Positions 48,991-59,817 of a DNA stretch of 64,000 bases are shown piece after piece. The notes under the pieces are model-generated. The model was not told the origin of the DNA. It saw only the letters and a list, made by a program, of their open reading frames with translations, and did no database searches. Numbering within the stretch: position 1 is the first letter of the stretch; each line of letters starts with the position of its first letter. The translations under genes and the position numbers were made by a program. Source of the stretch: Tenodera sinensis (Eukaryota > Arthropoda > Insecta > Mantodea > Mantidae); contig CM060963.1 in assembly GCA_030765045.1 (NCBI GenBank), positions 68,480,617 through 68,544,616 of the forward strand, read 5' to 3'.

Positions 48991-49660
48991 ATCTCATGTG
49001 GTGCACTCACAAAGATTCTCTACACTTTTACGAACTATTCATACAAATGCTTATCCCTTACTTCATGTTAATTCTATGTTAATCGACATAAAGAATTGCA
49101 GAAAATGTCTGATTGCATATATACTTGTGGTTACAAGGCTAATAGGCAAATACAGTAAGCTTAAGCAATGCTAAAATCTTTTAAGAGCTAGTCATTATGT
49201 AATGAATTTCAAAATTCTGCTCCTTTTAAATGTCCCGGAGTGGGAAAAAGGAATAACGACTGCCTGTTTGAGGAAAATACAAGTATTTGAAAATTCAAGC
49301 CAAAGAACATCTCAGAAATGGTTATCTACACCAGAAAAACTAAAATTGTATGCTTTAACGAGATATGCACTTGTAACATTTCGTTTATCTCTTCAGATTT
49401 TCCAATTATGTAAGAGTAATGCAGAATGCAGAGGATTTCAGACGTTATTACCAGAAAATTCAAGGTATTAATTTCATTTCTCATGAGAATATCTTAAACC
49501 AATGGTATTTAATCAAGCCGTTTTTTTTCCAAAATCAAAATTTTTGAAAATCTTTTCATTTAGAATGTGGTATGGGGAAGGGGTATTATCTTATAAATAG
49601 TCATGTTGCATTCTTGGAAAATTCCGAACTTAAATGCCAACTTTTCGTTTTTGAGTAGGT
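48987..49660 (+). repeat. Repeat A, direct tandem copy
   Basis: Head aaaatctcatgtggtgcact starts in the last A run of the preceding copy; the middle ends gccaacttttcgtttttgag. Confidence 0.85.
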
Positions 49661-49689
49661 AATACAAATCATCCTGTCTTGTACTCTGC

Positions 49690-50361
49690 AAAAATGTACT
49701 TAAATCTCGTTAAAATACACAAGTTATATCCAAATGCATTTTTACTTTCTCTACTGGTAAGTAGGGGAACTATTGTATTCCACCCAAAATTTCAATGTCG
49801 AGTTTTCACCGGAAATATACATTTTGGGACTCCCTGAATCCAAAAATCAAAGCATTTTTAGAAAAAGGTCCGTGTGTGAGTCTGTGTGTCTGTGTGTGTC
49901 TGTCAGTCTGTGGACAGCGTAACTCAAAAACGAAAAGTCGGTTAAAAACCAAAGTTGGTATTTAAGTTTAATGTCTTTCAGGATGCGACAGGAAGATTTT
50001 GAAGAAAATAGCCTCACCCTAAACTACGCTTTACATGGAACATTTTTCAAAAATTTTGATTTTCTTGAAAATGACTAACGATTTTGATTAAAATGTCGTA
50101 AGTTTGAGATATTTTGATGACAAATGAAATATATATCTTGAATTTTCTGGCTATAGCCCCTGTAGTCGTATTTATTCTGTGCGACTTTTGGATAACCGGT
50201 AAAACGATAGAGATAGACCTAGTCATACTATAAAAAATAGATCTTCCTAAAATATACAATTTATGTCCAAATAAATTTTCTTATAGGGTGAACCATTTCG
50301 GAGATATTTCTTGTTATGTGTGCGAGTTTCGGAAAGCTTAAAACTTTCGTGAATTGGAACA
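49690..50361 (-). repeat. Repeat A, copy lacking the head end
   Basis: A short minus-strand middle scrap (49690-49740) is followed by a full tail from 49741 (tttactttctctactggtaa), TG/CTG slot, and middle with the 68-codon-type frame (50047-50229, minus). It stops at ttcgtgaattggaaca and meets a LINE remnant. Confidence 0.9.
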
Positions 50362-50690
50362 TGCCATTTCTAAGACATGTAACTGGTTATACTAGAAGAA
50401 GAAGAAGAAGAAGAAGAAGAAGAAGAAGAAGAAGAAGAAGAAGAAGAAGAAGAAGAAGAAGGAGAACAAGAACAAGAAGAAGTGAAGAAGCGAACAAAGA
50501 GTTAAGGATATTCAATTTAACAAAAATATCACCAATCTATGAATAATTGTAGGGATTATGTAGAAAATATCATAATTACGGCATTCGCAGATTAATTATG
50601 AACTATAAACATATAGATTATTGGTAGGCCGAGAAGAAGATGGACTGAACAGTTTTGATATATGAGACCGAACAAGCCTAAATGACAAAT
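50362..50690 (+). pseudogene. LINE reverse transcriptase C-terminal remnant with in-frame (AGA)n expansion
   Basis: The plus frame reads MPFLRHVTGYT, then a run of 24 Arg codons, then RTRTRRSEEANKELRIFNL, TKISPIYE, stop. Compare EMRFLRR.AGYT...R...I..EL.I in the other remnants of this window. The Arg run sits between GYT and the ELRIF helix, where relatives have about 10 charged residues. Later, out of frame, GRPRRRWTEQF (about 50624-50662) gives the C-terminal motif, confirming a LINE protein end. Upstream it is cut by repeat A at 50361. Dead by truncation and frameshifts; the reading frame across the expansion is still open. Confidence 0.75.
50394..50463. repeat. (AGA)n microsatellite inside the LINE frame
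   Basis: About 70 bp of AGA, with gagaacaagaac at its right end. Confidence 0.97.
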
Positions 50691-51123
50691 TCTGTTGTTG
50701 ACAACCAGCTTATGTCATATCTCTGCTGTGTATGGTTGGTGAAGTGCAAAGGCTGTGACAGCACCGAAATGATTCTCTCCAAACATGCATATTAAGAATT
50801 TGACATAGAAGGAGTGGTAATAGTAAATGGTGTTGGCTATGTCAATGGACCTCTCCTCCCACATCTACTGATGAGAAAACAAGTCTAGTAAATGACTCAC
50901 AACTTACTTTACACGAATATCGTAATGTAATAGAGAATGTGACAAATCTTTTTTCATACATTTCTTTGCCATACAAGCATTACATTTCATCGTGCATAGG
51001 ATTCTCCACCCGGGAAAGAAAGATATGTACTAATTTTCCAACTCCCTATCTTTAAAATATCTCTTTGGCAGTTACACTTGAATGAAAATTTAAACTTGTT
51101 CTCTTCATATGAAAAACGTATTT
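50691..51123. other. No gene recognised
   Basis: Nothing recognised. Confidence 0.5.
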
Positions 51124-51560
51124 CTTACTTACAAACTAACAATAAGTGGAGGAAGTTTCATATTTCATCCAAAAATACGATTCCGAAATTTCACTAGAAG
51201 CACGTACTTTGTGGCCCCCTGATACTCCAAAAGGATTTTAAAAGATATAGCATGTATGTGTGCGTATCATGTAGTATCAACAACTTAACTTCTAAAGCGG
51301 TATTTAAGTTCAGGACTTCCAAAGATGCAACAATAAGCTCTTGAAGAAACTCTCAGCTACCTTTAGATGAAAAATGTTACGTTATTTACTATCTTCTCAA
51401 CAAGTTTGGTTAAAACACTTCCATTTAAGTTTTTTCATACAAACAATATGTAAATATATCTTAAATTTCCTAGACATACGTTTAAATACTTTTTAGACAG
51501 TTCATAAAGTCGGACTTTTAGCAGTTCAAGTAGGTCACGAATCTCAGTTATACAATGCTT
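51124..51560 (-). repeat. Repeat A, highly diverged copy
   Basis: ttacttacaaactaacaata (tail start), gaaatttcactagaagcacg, ttgtggccccctgatactcc, atgtgtgcgtatcatg (slot), then a decayed middle. Confidence 0.6.
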
Positions 51561-52960
51561 ATATTAAATTGTAAGTCGTTTGAACGTCAATATGGACTGT
51601 GCTGAACCTTTAAGTTTTACAAGCAGCAGAGAGACTGAAATTAGAATTGGAATCCAAAAACTCAAGAAACCAATACGACAGTGCACACAATAGATTCTGG
51701 ACTGGTGCAAGATAGAAAAACATGTTTTTTTTTCACTACATTCTTTGTATAGAATTTTGTAGTTTTGTAAAAGTCATCGTGTTGCTAACACTGATGCTAA
51801 CAAAGGCAACAACTGAGCAGCGCAGTCCAATGAAGAAACTGCACATTCTTCTTCTTTCTAACCAATGACTTGCGCACAGCTTAAGAGATATAAAGTTAGT
51901 AATATGATCTGCATGGATGAACCACGCAAAATTACTATTCAAAACTTAAATCAGAGTAGATTTTTCATGCCACCTTTCTATGCTGGAACGATGTTTATCC
52001 CTAATGTATTGAGTATTTTAAAAGTATTTCAATTTTGTTGTTTTTCTTAGCTTTTAGGCTTATCTGTACATCAGCAATATTATGAATTTACTTTAAAATT
52101 AGCAAAGCAATTTTTCTACTTAATTCAATCATAATTTTTTACCAGAAAGTGCCAAACATAATTTTGATCAGCTCCCTAGTTTAGCACATAATAACAGTAC
52201 AAAATGTTTCATTTAAATCCTTTCAGTAGTTTCTGAATTACCAAAATTAATGTTTAGGAAAATTTATTTTTCAGAAAATGAACTTAAAAATCTTTGTACA
52301 AAATGTTACGTGTATCTTTAATACGCATAATATGATGCCACATCTTGCCTTTTAAATTATTACTCTGAACTAATGTCGATATTTAGAAAATATTTTGAGA
52401 AAATACACTTAAATGTTTGCTGCCGTCTAGTAATATAGTTTTAAAGCTTGATTTTTTAATATTTTAAGATGTACCTGGCCCTTAAGTTCCCCGAGATGTA
52501 TCTCTTCCCGAGTATCTTGTATGCCAGCATGGCAATCTGCCAAAATACATTCAGCCTAATGTTCTTTCCATTCTTGTCTCTGTGTGTTTGTTTTTGTTCT
52601 TAATGTTTTCTTATTAGCTTCTTCCTTATTGTTTTATTTGGTATCTGATATTTCCGTGCCACCCATAATAGTGACCGTGGAAGTCTCATCTGGGCTAATT
52701 CACTTCCTTTCTCTGCTGCCCTCGAGGTGATAACGACTTGGATTCTGAGGACATATCATCCTACTTTTGCATTATAGATGTTGGTAACGTGTTCGTAAAT
52801 TCTTTATCATGTATATAAAGATTAAATTTTGGAAACCTAATGTCATTTTCTACATTTAGAGTATCTATACTTTTTTCGATGTTGAGTTATTATTTCGTCA
52901 TTTTCTCGCCTTTGCGTCTTTAGTAACTTTCTTGTATTTTCATTATTATTATTATTATAC
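51561..52960. other. No gene recognised
   Basis: AT-rich; nothing recognised. Confidence 0.5.
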
Positions 52961-52974
52961 GCCAGGCTGGGCGC

Positions 52975-53235
52975 ATAACAAGGACGGTCGATGCCAAGCT
53001 ACTTCACACTATATGCCAGGTCGGCGAGCGGGCAAAGGCGTTTTAAGGCCAGGCTGCATCGCGCAACTGTTTGTGTGTACGTGACCAACAACAACTAAGC
53101 GGCTACACAAAAGGAGCTCTCTCCAGTGACTTCGAGAAAGATCTGACTGTGTCACCGGCGGCGTGTTTCTGGAGATTGGTAAAGGTCCGTGTGACGTCAA
53201 CTTATCTATATTAGGAGGCGAGAAAGCAGCGGTAA
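52975..53235 (+). mobile_element. LTR fragment, same family as 59226-59817
   Basis: gcgcataacaaggacggtcg, ccaagctacttcacac, ccaggctgcatcgcgcaact, and ggtccgtgtgacgtcaactt correspond in order to the solo LTR at 59226. Truncated just after the TATA region (ttatctatattaggaggcga). TGACGTCA at 53192-53199. Confidence 0.65.
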
Positions 53236-53384
53236 TTTACTTATATTCGTAACATCCAAAGCCATTAGGTAATCGCTTTTATTAACATACTTTATTACGA
53301 CTTCCAGTGCTTGTAGAAGGTATTACTCTAAGAAAAAATGATTTTGTGTGGTATTACTATGAGGAATAAGTTACTATTACTATT

Positions 53385-53450
53385 ATTACCACTATCACCA
53401 TTATTATGATCATTAGCATTATTATCATCATTATCATTATCATCATTAAT
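53385..53450. repeat. Degenerate (ATT/ATC)n microsatellite
   Basis: attattaccactatcaccat and catcattatcattatcatca. It abuts a truncated repeat A at 53451. Confidence 0.85.
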
Positions 53451-54036
53451 ATCTTTCAAGGATGCGACACGAAGATTCTGAAGACAATTTCTCCTCCCTA
53501 AATTACCCTTTACATGGAAATTTTTTTGAAAATTTTGATTCGTTCAAAAACTTAACGATTTTGGTTATCATGCCATATGTTAACGGTATTTTTATGGCAA
53601 ATGAAATGTATATTTGGAATTTTCTGGCTATAGCCAATGTAGTCCTGTTTATTCTGGATGACTTTTGCATAACTGGTAAACTGTAACAGATAGACCAAAT
53701 CTTACTATACTAAAACGGAGATCTCGTTAAAACACACAAGTTATGTCCAAATGCATTATTATACAGTGGATCATTTCGGAGATAATCCTTGTTATTTGTG
53801 AGTTTTGCAATAGATATACTTTTCTCAAATGGAACTTTGTTATTCACTTTTTTATCTCTTGACCATGTAAAGAGAACGAAATTACATAGTCTTCATGTAG
53901 CGACTAGCTTTAAAAGATAATTTCTACAAATGTTTCTGTCGACTAGAATGAAGAAGCTAGAGAAATAAGAGTTTGTAAGAATAATGAGTACAAGAGTAGA
54001 GAAAGTCATGCGAGTGGAACACATAAGATTTTTTCT
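53451..54036 (-). repeat. Repeat A, copy without slot and tail
   Basis: Starts at atctttcaaggatgcgacac, middle, and head ending gcgagtggaacacataagat. Confidence 0.88.
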
Positions 54037-54314
54037 ATCTTAACTGCTTTTATAAAATTTTATGCACCGTTTATAAGCATTTAATTTCCTTACATTTAAG
54101 CGTACCCATGGCAGAAATGTCAAACATTTTCTAAAATTCGCAAATTAATTTTTACGTGAAACCTTTAGCTTCAATTGCGAACTGTGTCTTTTGCGACCAA
54201 ATAGATGCACAGGAACATATGACATAATTGTCTGTCTTTACTATCATGCCTATTACTCAAGAGTTTACTACACTCAAGAGTTAAAATTTTCATCATAAAC
54301 TCGGACAGAGTAAA

Positions 54315-55365
54315 CTAAAAAACTGATGTGCTTCACTCACATGACTTTCTCTATTCTTGTATGAACCATGCTTACAAACGCTTGTTCCTCTATTTAATTC
54401 ATGTTATTCAAGATAAACATTTGTAAAAATTATCTTATTGTTAATTTTCTCGTAGGTACAAGGAAAATTCAGCAGACTTTAAGCGACAGCTAAATGTTTT
54501 AAGAGCACCACAGGTTGTTAGGTGATATCTTTAACATCGCGAGTTCGTTGCCAGACCAACACATAAAACAGGAATAATAACCCTTATTTAGGAAGAATGT
54601 TAGTAAATTTAGAGAAATAACTTAACCGATAGTTAAATGTTTCAAGAGTACAGCTGGTCGCTATATGATGACCTTGACACTGCGTGTTCTTTGCCCTTAA
54701 ACGCCCTTAAACGCCACTCAATTAAGAACTGCATAAGGATTGCAAAATTCGACAAATAATAAACAGTATTTCCAAAATGGTTCAACACACACGCACACAC
54801 ACACGCGCACACGCACACGCGCACGCGCACACACACGCGCACGCACGCACGCGCGCACGCACACACACATGCAGTATACATTAACGAAAGATCTACATTA
54901 CAATTTTGTCTAACGATTTAGTAGATTTAGTAGATACTGCTGAAGACTTCTGATGACATTCGCAGAAACTTCAATATATACATTTCATTTAATATCAAAT
55001 ATTTTAAACATAAGCATATTAATAAAAATTATTACAACCACTTTTGAGAAAATCAAAATTTTCGAAGATAGCTCCATACAAAGGGTGGTTTAGGTTGGAG
55101 GAATTTTCATCGGAATCTTCGTATGGTATCCTTAAAAGATATTAAACTTAAGTACCAACTTTGGTTTCTAACCAAGTTTTCATTGTTGAGTTTCGCTGTT
55201 CACAGGGACACAGACACATACAGTTGGACTTTTTCTAATATTTTTCTGTTTCTTTGATTCAGAGGTCGTCAAACCATATATTTCCGGTGAAATATCGACA
55301 TGGAATTTTTGGATGGAATACAATACTTCCCCTACTTACTATACGTAGTAGAAAAAGAAAAAAAA
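54315..55365 (+). repeat. Repeat A, near-complete copy with internal duplication
   Basis: Head aactgatgtgcttcactcac. The phrase gcgacagctaaatgttttaa / ccgatagttaaatgtttcaa (about 54485 and 54628) occurs twice, so about 140 bp of the head region is duplicated. An extra CA/CG tract lies at 54787-54870. Tail ends ACTATACGTAGTAGAAAAAG. Confidence 0.85.
54787..54870. repeat. (CA)/(CG) compound microsatellite, not in the usual slot
   Basis: acacgcacacacacacgcgc-type units. It sits mid-element, before agatctacatt, not between ctgtccacag and the tail. Confidence 0.95.
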
Positions 55366-56254
55366 TGGCATATTATTTTTGCTACACTTTTAAATTTTCC
55401 AAGATATTACATTATTAATTCGACCTTTTAAGATATATTTTTAAGTCTTAGGATTTAATTTTGTTTAAACAGTCAGAAGAGTAAATGTTTTCTATATGCC
55501 AGTTTTTGTATTAGTATTTAAATAATATGGTAATATATTTACTCTTGCAAAATTAGAATGTCCGCTTCATGTGCAACGCAAATTAATATAATAAATGTAA
55601 AATGAAGTGTTCTTCCACAAAACCATAGAATATATTTTCAAGAAATTTGAAACACTGCATCATTATACCAGAGCAACATGTGAGAAAATTTTGAAAACAT
55701 TTGGATAAATGAGTACCCTTCATTTCAAGCATCAACATCCACAGATTACATGTTTCAATAACAGGATAACGAAATATTAACTCAAACAGGATAAGGTTGC
55801 ATGATCTGCTTCTCATAGCACAATAGATTCTGATCTTCACCTTGGTTATTAGAACGAACACCCGATGATGTCAACTCGGGAAAAGTAAAGGACGTGTTTG
55901 AAGGTAAATGTTACATTGTGTGTTTTTATTAGATCACGACTTAGTTCCACGCCGAAAATACTGTAACATATGTTATCATCGCTAGTGGCCACATCATCTC
56001 GGAAAACTGCCACTAGGGTGGGTGAAAGATCGTGATGTTCTCTTTCCTTTTCTCCCTGGGAATTTCCACAACCACCCAAAGCATGAATGATACCTGGTGA
56101 AACTGAAAACATGCTAGAAAGAAAATTAACAATTGAAGAAAATAAATATTCGTTGGGACTAAATTTTGGCTGTGTGGCGGAGTTCTATTGTGAGTTGAGT
56201 TGTGATGATAGTTAAGTGATTGTTTAGCCTTTGACGTTGTAACTAGGAAAAAGT
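55366..56254. other. No gene recognised
   Basis: AT-rich; frames of 87-92 codons on the minus strand are unrecognised. Confidence 0.45.
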
Positions 56255-57210
56255 TAAATGAAAGACAAAAGCATCCTACAACACTTGACCACGGCTATAA
56301 AAATCTTACACGTAGAAAATAAAATTGCTGTTGTAATGGGTTTTAAAATAAGACAACATAAAATGGCAACAATAAACAGAGATGTCAGACAAATCATCCT
56401 CTCTTTGAATTATTAATATACTGGTGAGGTCATGATAGGATGGCAGATTAATTTGGATAGACATTTTCAAATAAGAAACAAATACTTAGACACAATGTTG
56501 TTTGCCGATGAACAAGTTGTGATTTGTAACTCAGAAGACGGTATAAAAAGATCCTTTTTCAATGTAAATGAAATAAGTACAACATATAATTTAATATTAA
56601 TTAATATTGAAATATCAATAGAAAAGTCAAAAATAATGGCAAACTGGGGTAAAATACCAATAAGGTCGAAAATAGTCGTTAATGATAAAGTATTGGAACA
56701 AGTATCCTCCTTCAATTATTTAGGGTGTGAAATCAGCAATTAGAAAGATAAAGATACGAACAAAAAATTTATGAGATTTCAAACAATCTGTGGAACAATT
56801 CACAAAACCCTAAAGAATAAAACAAGATCTGAAACAAGAATAAAATTTTATAATACCATGGCGGTCCCAACGTTACTTTATGGATGCGAAAACTGGGTAC
56901 CTACACAAAGAACCATCAGCAGAATACAGAGTTGCGAAGTGAGATTCTTGAGAAGAACAAAAGGATGTACAAGAGAAGATAGAATTAGAAGTGAAAATAT
57001 AAGAAATGAATTACAAGTGGAAGCTATCACCTCAAGAATGGATAGATACAGAAGAAGATGGTTTGAACATGTTGGAAGAATGGATGATACAAGACTGCCA
57101 AAAGTAGTTTTCCAATATAGTCCTAAAGGAAAGAGGGACGTAGGGAGGCCGAGGAAAAGATGGAAGGATACACTGTGAAGACGGAACAGGCGAGAGCCTA
57201 ATCCATGAAG
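56255..57210 (+). pseudogene. Non-LTR (LINE) reverse transcriptase, C-terminal half, nearly open
   Basis: Upstream, out of the main frame, comes AIKILHVENKIAVV then NRDVRQ (start of the palm). The main frame from 56432 has IRNKYLDTMLFADEQVVICNS at the catalytic box (FADD expected; the second Asp is Glu at 56510-56512), KSKIMANWGKIPIR, then FNYLGCEISN and TAG at 56741-56743. In the same frame it continues with FQTICGTIHKTLKNKT, FYNTMAVPTLLYGCENW, EVRFLRRTKGCTREDR and GRPRKRWKDTL, with TGA at 57176. One nonsense codon and one active-site change therefore separate it from an open frame over 56432-57178. Known role: target-primed reverse transcription. After the stop, cctaatccatgaagtgaaga leads into a (GAA)n tail. 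Confidence 0.85.
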
Positions 57211-57266
57211 TGAAGAAGAAGAAGAAAAAGAAGAAGAAGAAGAAGAAGAAGAAGAAGAAGAAGAAG
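57211..57266. repeat. (GAA)n tail of the LINE remnant
   Basis: About 55 bp of AAGAAG units directly after cctaatccatgaagtg, the place where LINE 3' tails sit. Confidence 0.9.
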
Positions 57267-57269
57267 GAG

Positions 57270-57850
57270 ATATAATTTAAAAATTTCCGAAAGAAAAACT
57301 AAAATATTGGCATTTAAAAGATGACACCATAAGAACAAAAATCGTAGTTAACATAACTTTAGAACAGGTAAATGATTTTAAATATTTAGGATATAATCTG
57401 TCCTACATATCAATAAATTTAATCAGATATGTGGTAGTATTAAAATAACATAAAATATATACGAAAAGAAACCTGAATATAAAGTAATGACTGTTCCTGT
57501 TTTGGTGCATGGATCAGAATGCTGGATGCTTAAGACAAGACAAGAACATAGATTAGAATTGACAGAAATGAGATTCTTTACGAGTGTTGCAGGGTACACC
57601 GTAATGGATAAGAAAAGAATTAAGATTTAAGAAAAGAATTAAATGTCTTCAAACTTATAGATCGAATTATACAGTACAGGAACTGCCGGAAAAGACATAT
57701 TGCTAGAATCCCAGAATAAGGACTTCCGAAATTATTGTTGAACTACAGAAGATGGACTGAACAATGTAAGCTTTCATGAAACTGGAACGAGCTTACTCAT
57801 AAAAGCTCAATCCTTAATTGGTGATGATGTTGATAATGATGCTGATGTAT
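57270..57850 (+). pseudogene. Second LINE reverse transcriptase remnant, 3' part
   Basis: Reads, with frame changes, ISERKTKILAFKR, LEQVNDFKYLGYNLSYI, VPVLVHGSECWMLKTRQEHR, EMRFFTSVAGYTVMDKKRIK and RRWTEQ. It ends ctcaatccttaattggtgat then gatgttgataatgatgctga, a TGATGA-type tail. The 5' side begins right after the (GAA)n tail of the previous remnant, so this copy is 5'-truncated and lies in the same direction. Same family order as 56255-57210 but clearly more decayed. Confidence 0.75.
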
Positions 57851-57949
57851 TATAAACTTCAGTTTATGTGGAATAATCAATGTTCTTTTCTTCAACTTTA
57901 GTATACATAGTATTTTATTATGAAGGCGCTTACTTCGTGAAGGTGGTGA

Positions 57950-58001
57950 TGAGATGATGATGATAATGATGAAGATGATTATTTTTATTTTTTTTTATTT
58001 T
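57950..58001. repeat. (GAT)n microsatellite, left of the SINE
   Basis: gatgatgatgataatgatga. Continuous in unit with 58261-58319 on the other side of the SINE. Confidence 0.85.
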
Positions 58002-58013
58002 TTATTTTTTTTT

Positions 58014-58057
<44 letters not shown>

Positions 58058-58258
58058 ACGTCCTCCAACATTGTGTCATATCGGACGAATGAATGAAACG
58101 AAATGGGTGAAATGATGCTCAAATGAGCCCGAGGTCCATGGAGCTTTAAGTTATCCGACATTCGTCTTCTCAGAGCAGGGAAAACCTCGGAAAAAAAACC
58201 TTACCCGGATAACTTACCCTAAGCGAGATTCGAGCTCGCGACCTCTTGAACGTGAGGC

Positions 58259-58262
<4 letters not shown>
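58002..58262 (-). repeat. tRNA-derived SINE, family S5, with poly(A) tail, inserted in (GAT)n
   Basis: Minus-strand head ending GCTCGAATCTCGC (B box, about 58232-58219), body gtaagttatccgggtaaggt, acgaatgtcggataacttaa and gacacaatgttggaggacgt. Its poly(A) tail is the T run at 58002-58052. GAT repeats on both sides mark the target. Confidence 0.7.

Positions 58263-58319
<57 letters not shown>
58261..58319. repeat. (GAT)n microsatellite, right of the SINE
   Basis: About 59 bp of GAT. Poly-His and poly-Ile frames on the minus strand are its translations. Confidence 0.97.
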
Positions 58320-58350
58320 GTTTTAGCGCTTTCAAACAAGAGTTTGCCAT

Positions 58351-58410
58351 TTTTACTTTCTCTACTGGTAAGTAGGGGAAGTATTGTATTCCACCCAAAA
58401 AATTCGATGT
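58351..58410 (-). repeat. Repeat A, tail-end scrap
   Basis: ttttactttctctactggta, agtaggggaagtattgtatt, ccacccaaaaaattcgatgt: the last 60 bases of the family, nearly unmutated, so a young but truncated piece. Confidence 0.85.
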
Positions 58411-59225
58411 GCGGCGTTTTCTGGTCTCTCGGTGGTCTTGAGTGACCCAACTGTGCACACATATTAGGTATAGGAGAATATTGCATGTTTATTCCACTGA
58501 TTTCTACCAGCAAACAGTCGTGTGTACTTCTCTTATATACCTACTAATAAACACAGGCACTCTATACACCAGCACCAGTTAACATTGCAAAGTGCTGTCC
58601 CTGGTATTCAGCGTTGAGGATTTTGCGAACTTTTGTATTAAAATTTATTCTTGGTCGAAGGAGTTTACATAGTGAAAAATTTATGGTAATTATGTCATTG
58701 GTGTGGATAACAAAAGGTAACATTCTACTTCCTTGGATTGGGCTTTTAAATCAGAAACAATTTTACGCGTAAATATCCTGAAGTTTTAAGTTTTCATCTG
58801 AGTAAATGTAAGAGAATATCGTGAGCAGAGAATGCTATCAGTTCGTTTCAATCCTCAATTGCATGAATTATTTTGCTACATGTGTACCTCTTCTACCAAT
58901 TCCTAAACGGCTTTTATATCCCTGTTACGGGCTTTTTAATGTAAAAAATTAAAATTGATATGATCATTGAAGCGAGAGGAAATGGGCGTAGCCATCAACT
59001 CAAAGCCAAATAGCGCTAGTAATTGCAGTGTGACCACTAAAGGATGGGGAGGATCCATCTAAAATTAATACAAAAACGCCTAAAATATTCGAAAAAATAG
59101 CTAAACGTTTTTGGTTATTTAAAACCACATACATACACTGTGCAATGGAAGGCTTAAAACCGTAATAGTGTAATTACTATGAAGCTTTTGTTATTAGTAA
59201 CGAATTGTAGATGTCGTTAATATAT
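58411..59225. other. No gene recognised
   Basis: Nothing recognised. Confidence 0.5.
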
Positions 59226-59817
59226 TGTGACGTCAAGTTCGGCGCATAACAAAGGACGGACGGGGCCAATCTACTTCACAGCCCATGCCTTGCTGTTGAA
59301 CGGTTAAAGAGGTTCAAGGTCAGGTTGCCTCGCGCGACTGGTGTGTGTACATAACTGTCAACAATCAAAGCGGCAGAAACAAAGGGAGACTTGTAGACTT
59401 CTAGCTGCGTCATTTCTGGTGCGTGTGTGCGAGGAAAGGTCCGTGTGACGTCATTCTCAGTATGTCAGAGACCAGAGAAGAACAGAGCAGTGAGTTTTAG
59501 AATGGAGTTATGGACCTATGTCCGTCAGTGTGTCAATGAGTGAGAGACAGTTGGATTAATGTGTCGTCGTGTTGGTACGTCGTGAAACAATTCAACGAGC
59601 GTCACAAGTGATTTTAACCTAAAAGGGTATGAGAGACAGAGGAACTGAAGAAAGACACCAAAAGGTCCGAGCAAGAAGAACAGTTGAGAGTTGTGACAGT
59701 CCGAAAGACTGTAAACTGTGCTAACGACTAGAAGAAAACTGTGGATTTGTGGTAAAATTGTGGAAGACAACAAAGTGATACAGAAGTAACCGGACTGGAT
59801 TCTTGTCATTTGTCACA
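59226..59817 (+). mobile_element. Probable solo LTR
   Basis: Begins TGTGAC and ends GTCACA, a 6-bp terminal inverted repeat with TG...CA ends. Flanks are atat and atac, a possible imperfect 4-bp target duplicate. Internal landmarks shared with 52975-53235: gcgcataacaaaggacggac, ccaatctacttcaca, ggtccgtgtgacgtcattct. Near the 3' end acaaagtgatacagaagtaa and ccggactgg match the LTR at 29395-29991. No primer-binding site follows (ataccgcccc). The 592-bp length is ordinary for an LTR. Confidence 0.65.
59446..59453 (+). promoter_or_regulatory. CRE palindrome in the LTR
   Basis: TGACGTCA within ggtccgtgtgacgtca, kept at the same place in the LTR at 52975. A second TGACGTCA lies at 59228-59235, at the LTR start. 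Confidence 0.5.

Noticed and set aside
58214..58513. Poly-His frame that could suggest a metal-binding protein
   Set aside because: It is (GAT)n read antisense, inside a SINE insertion site.
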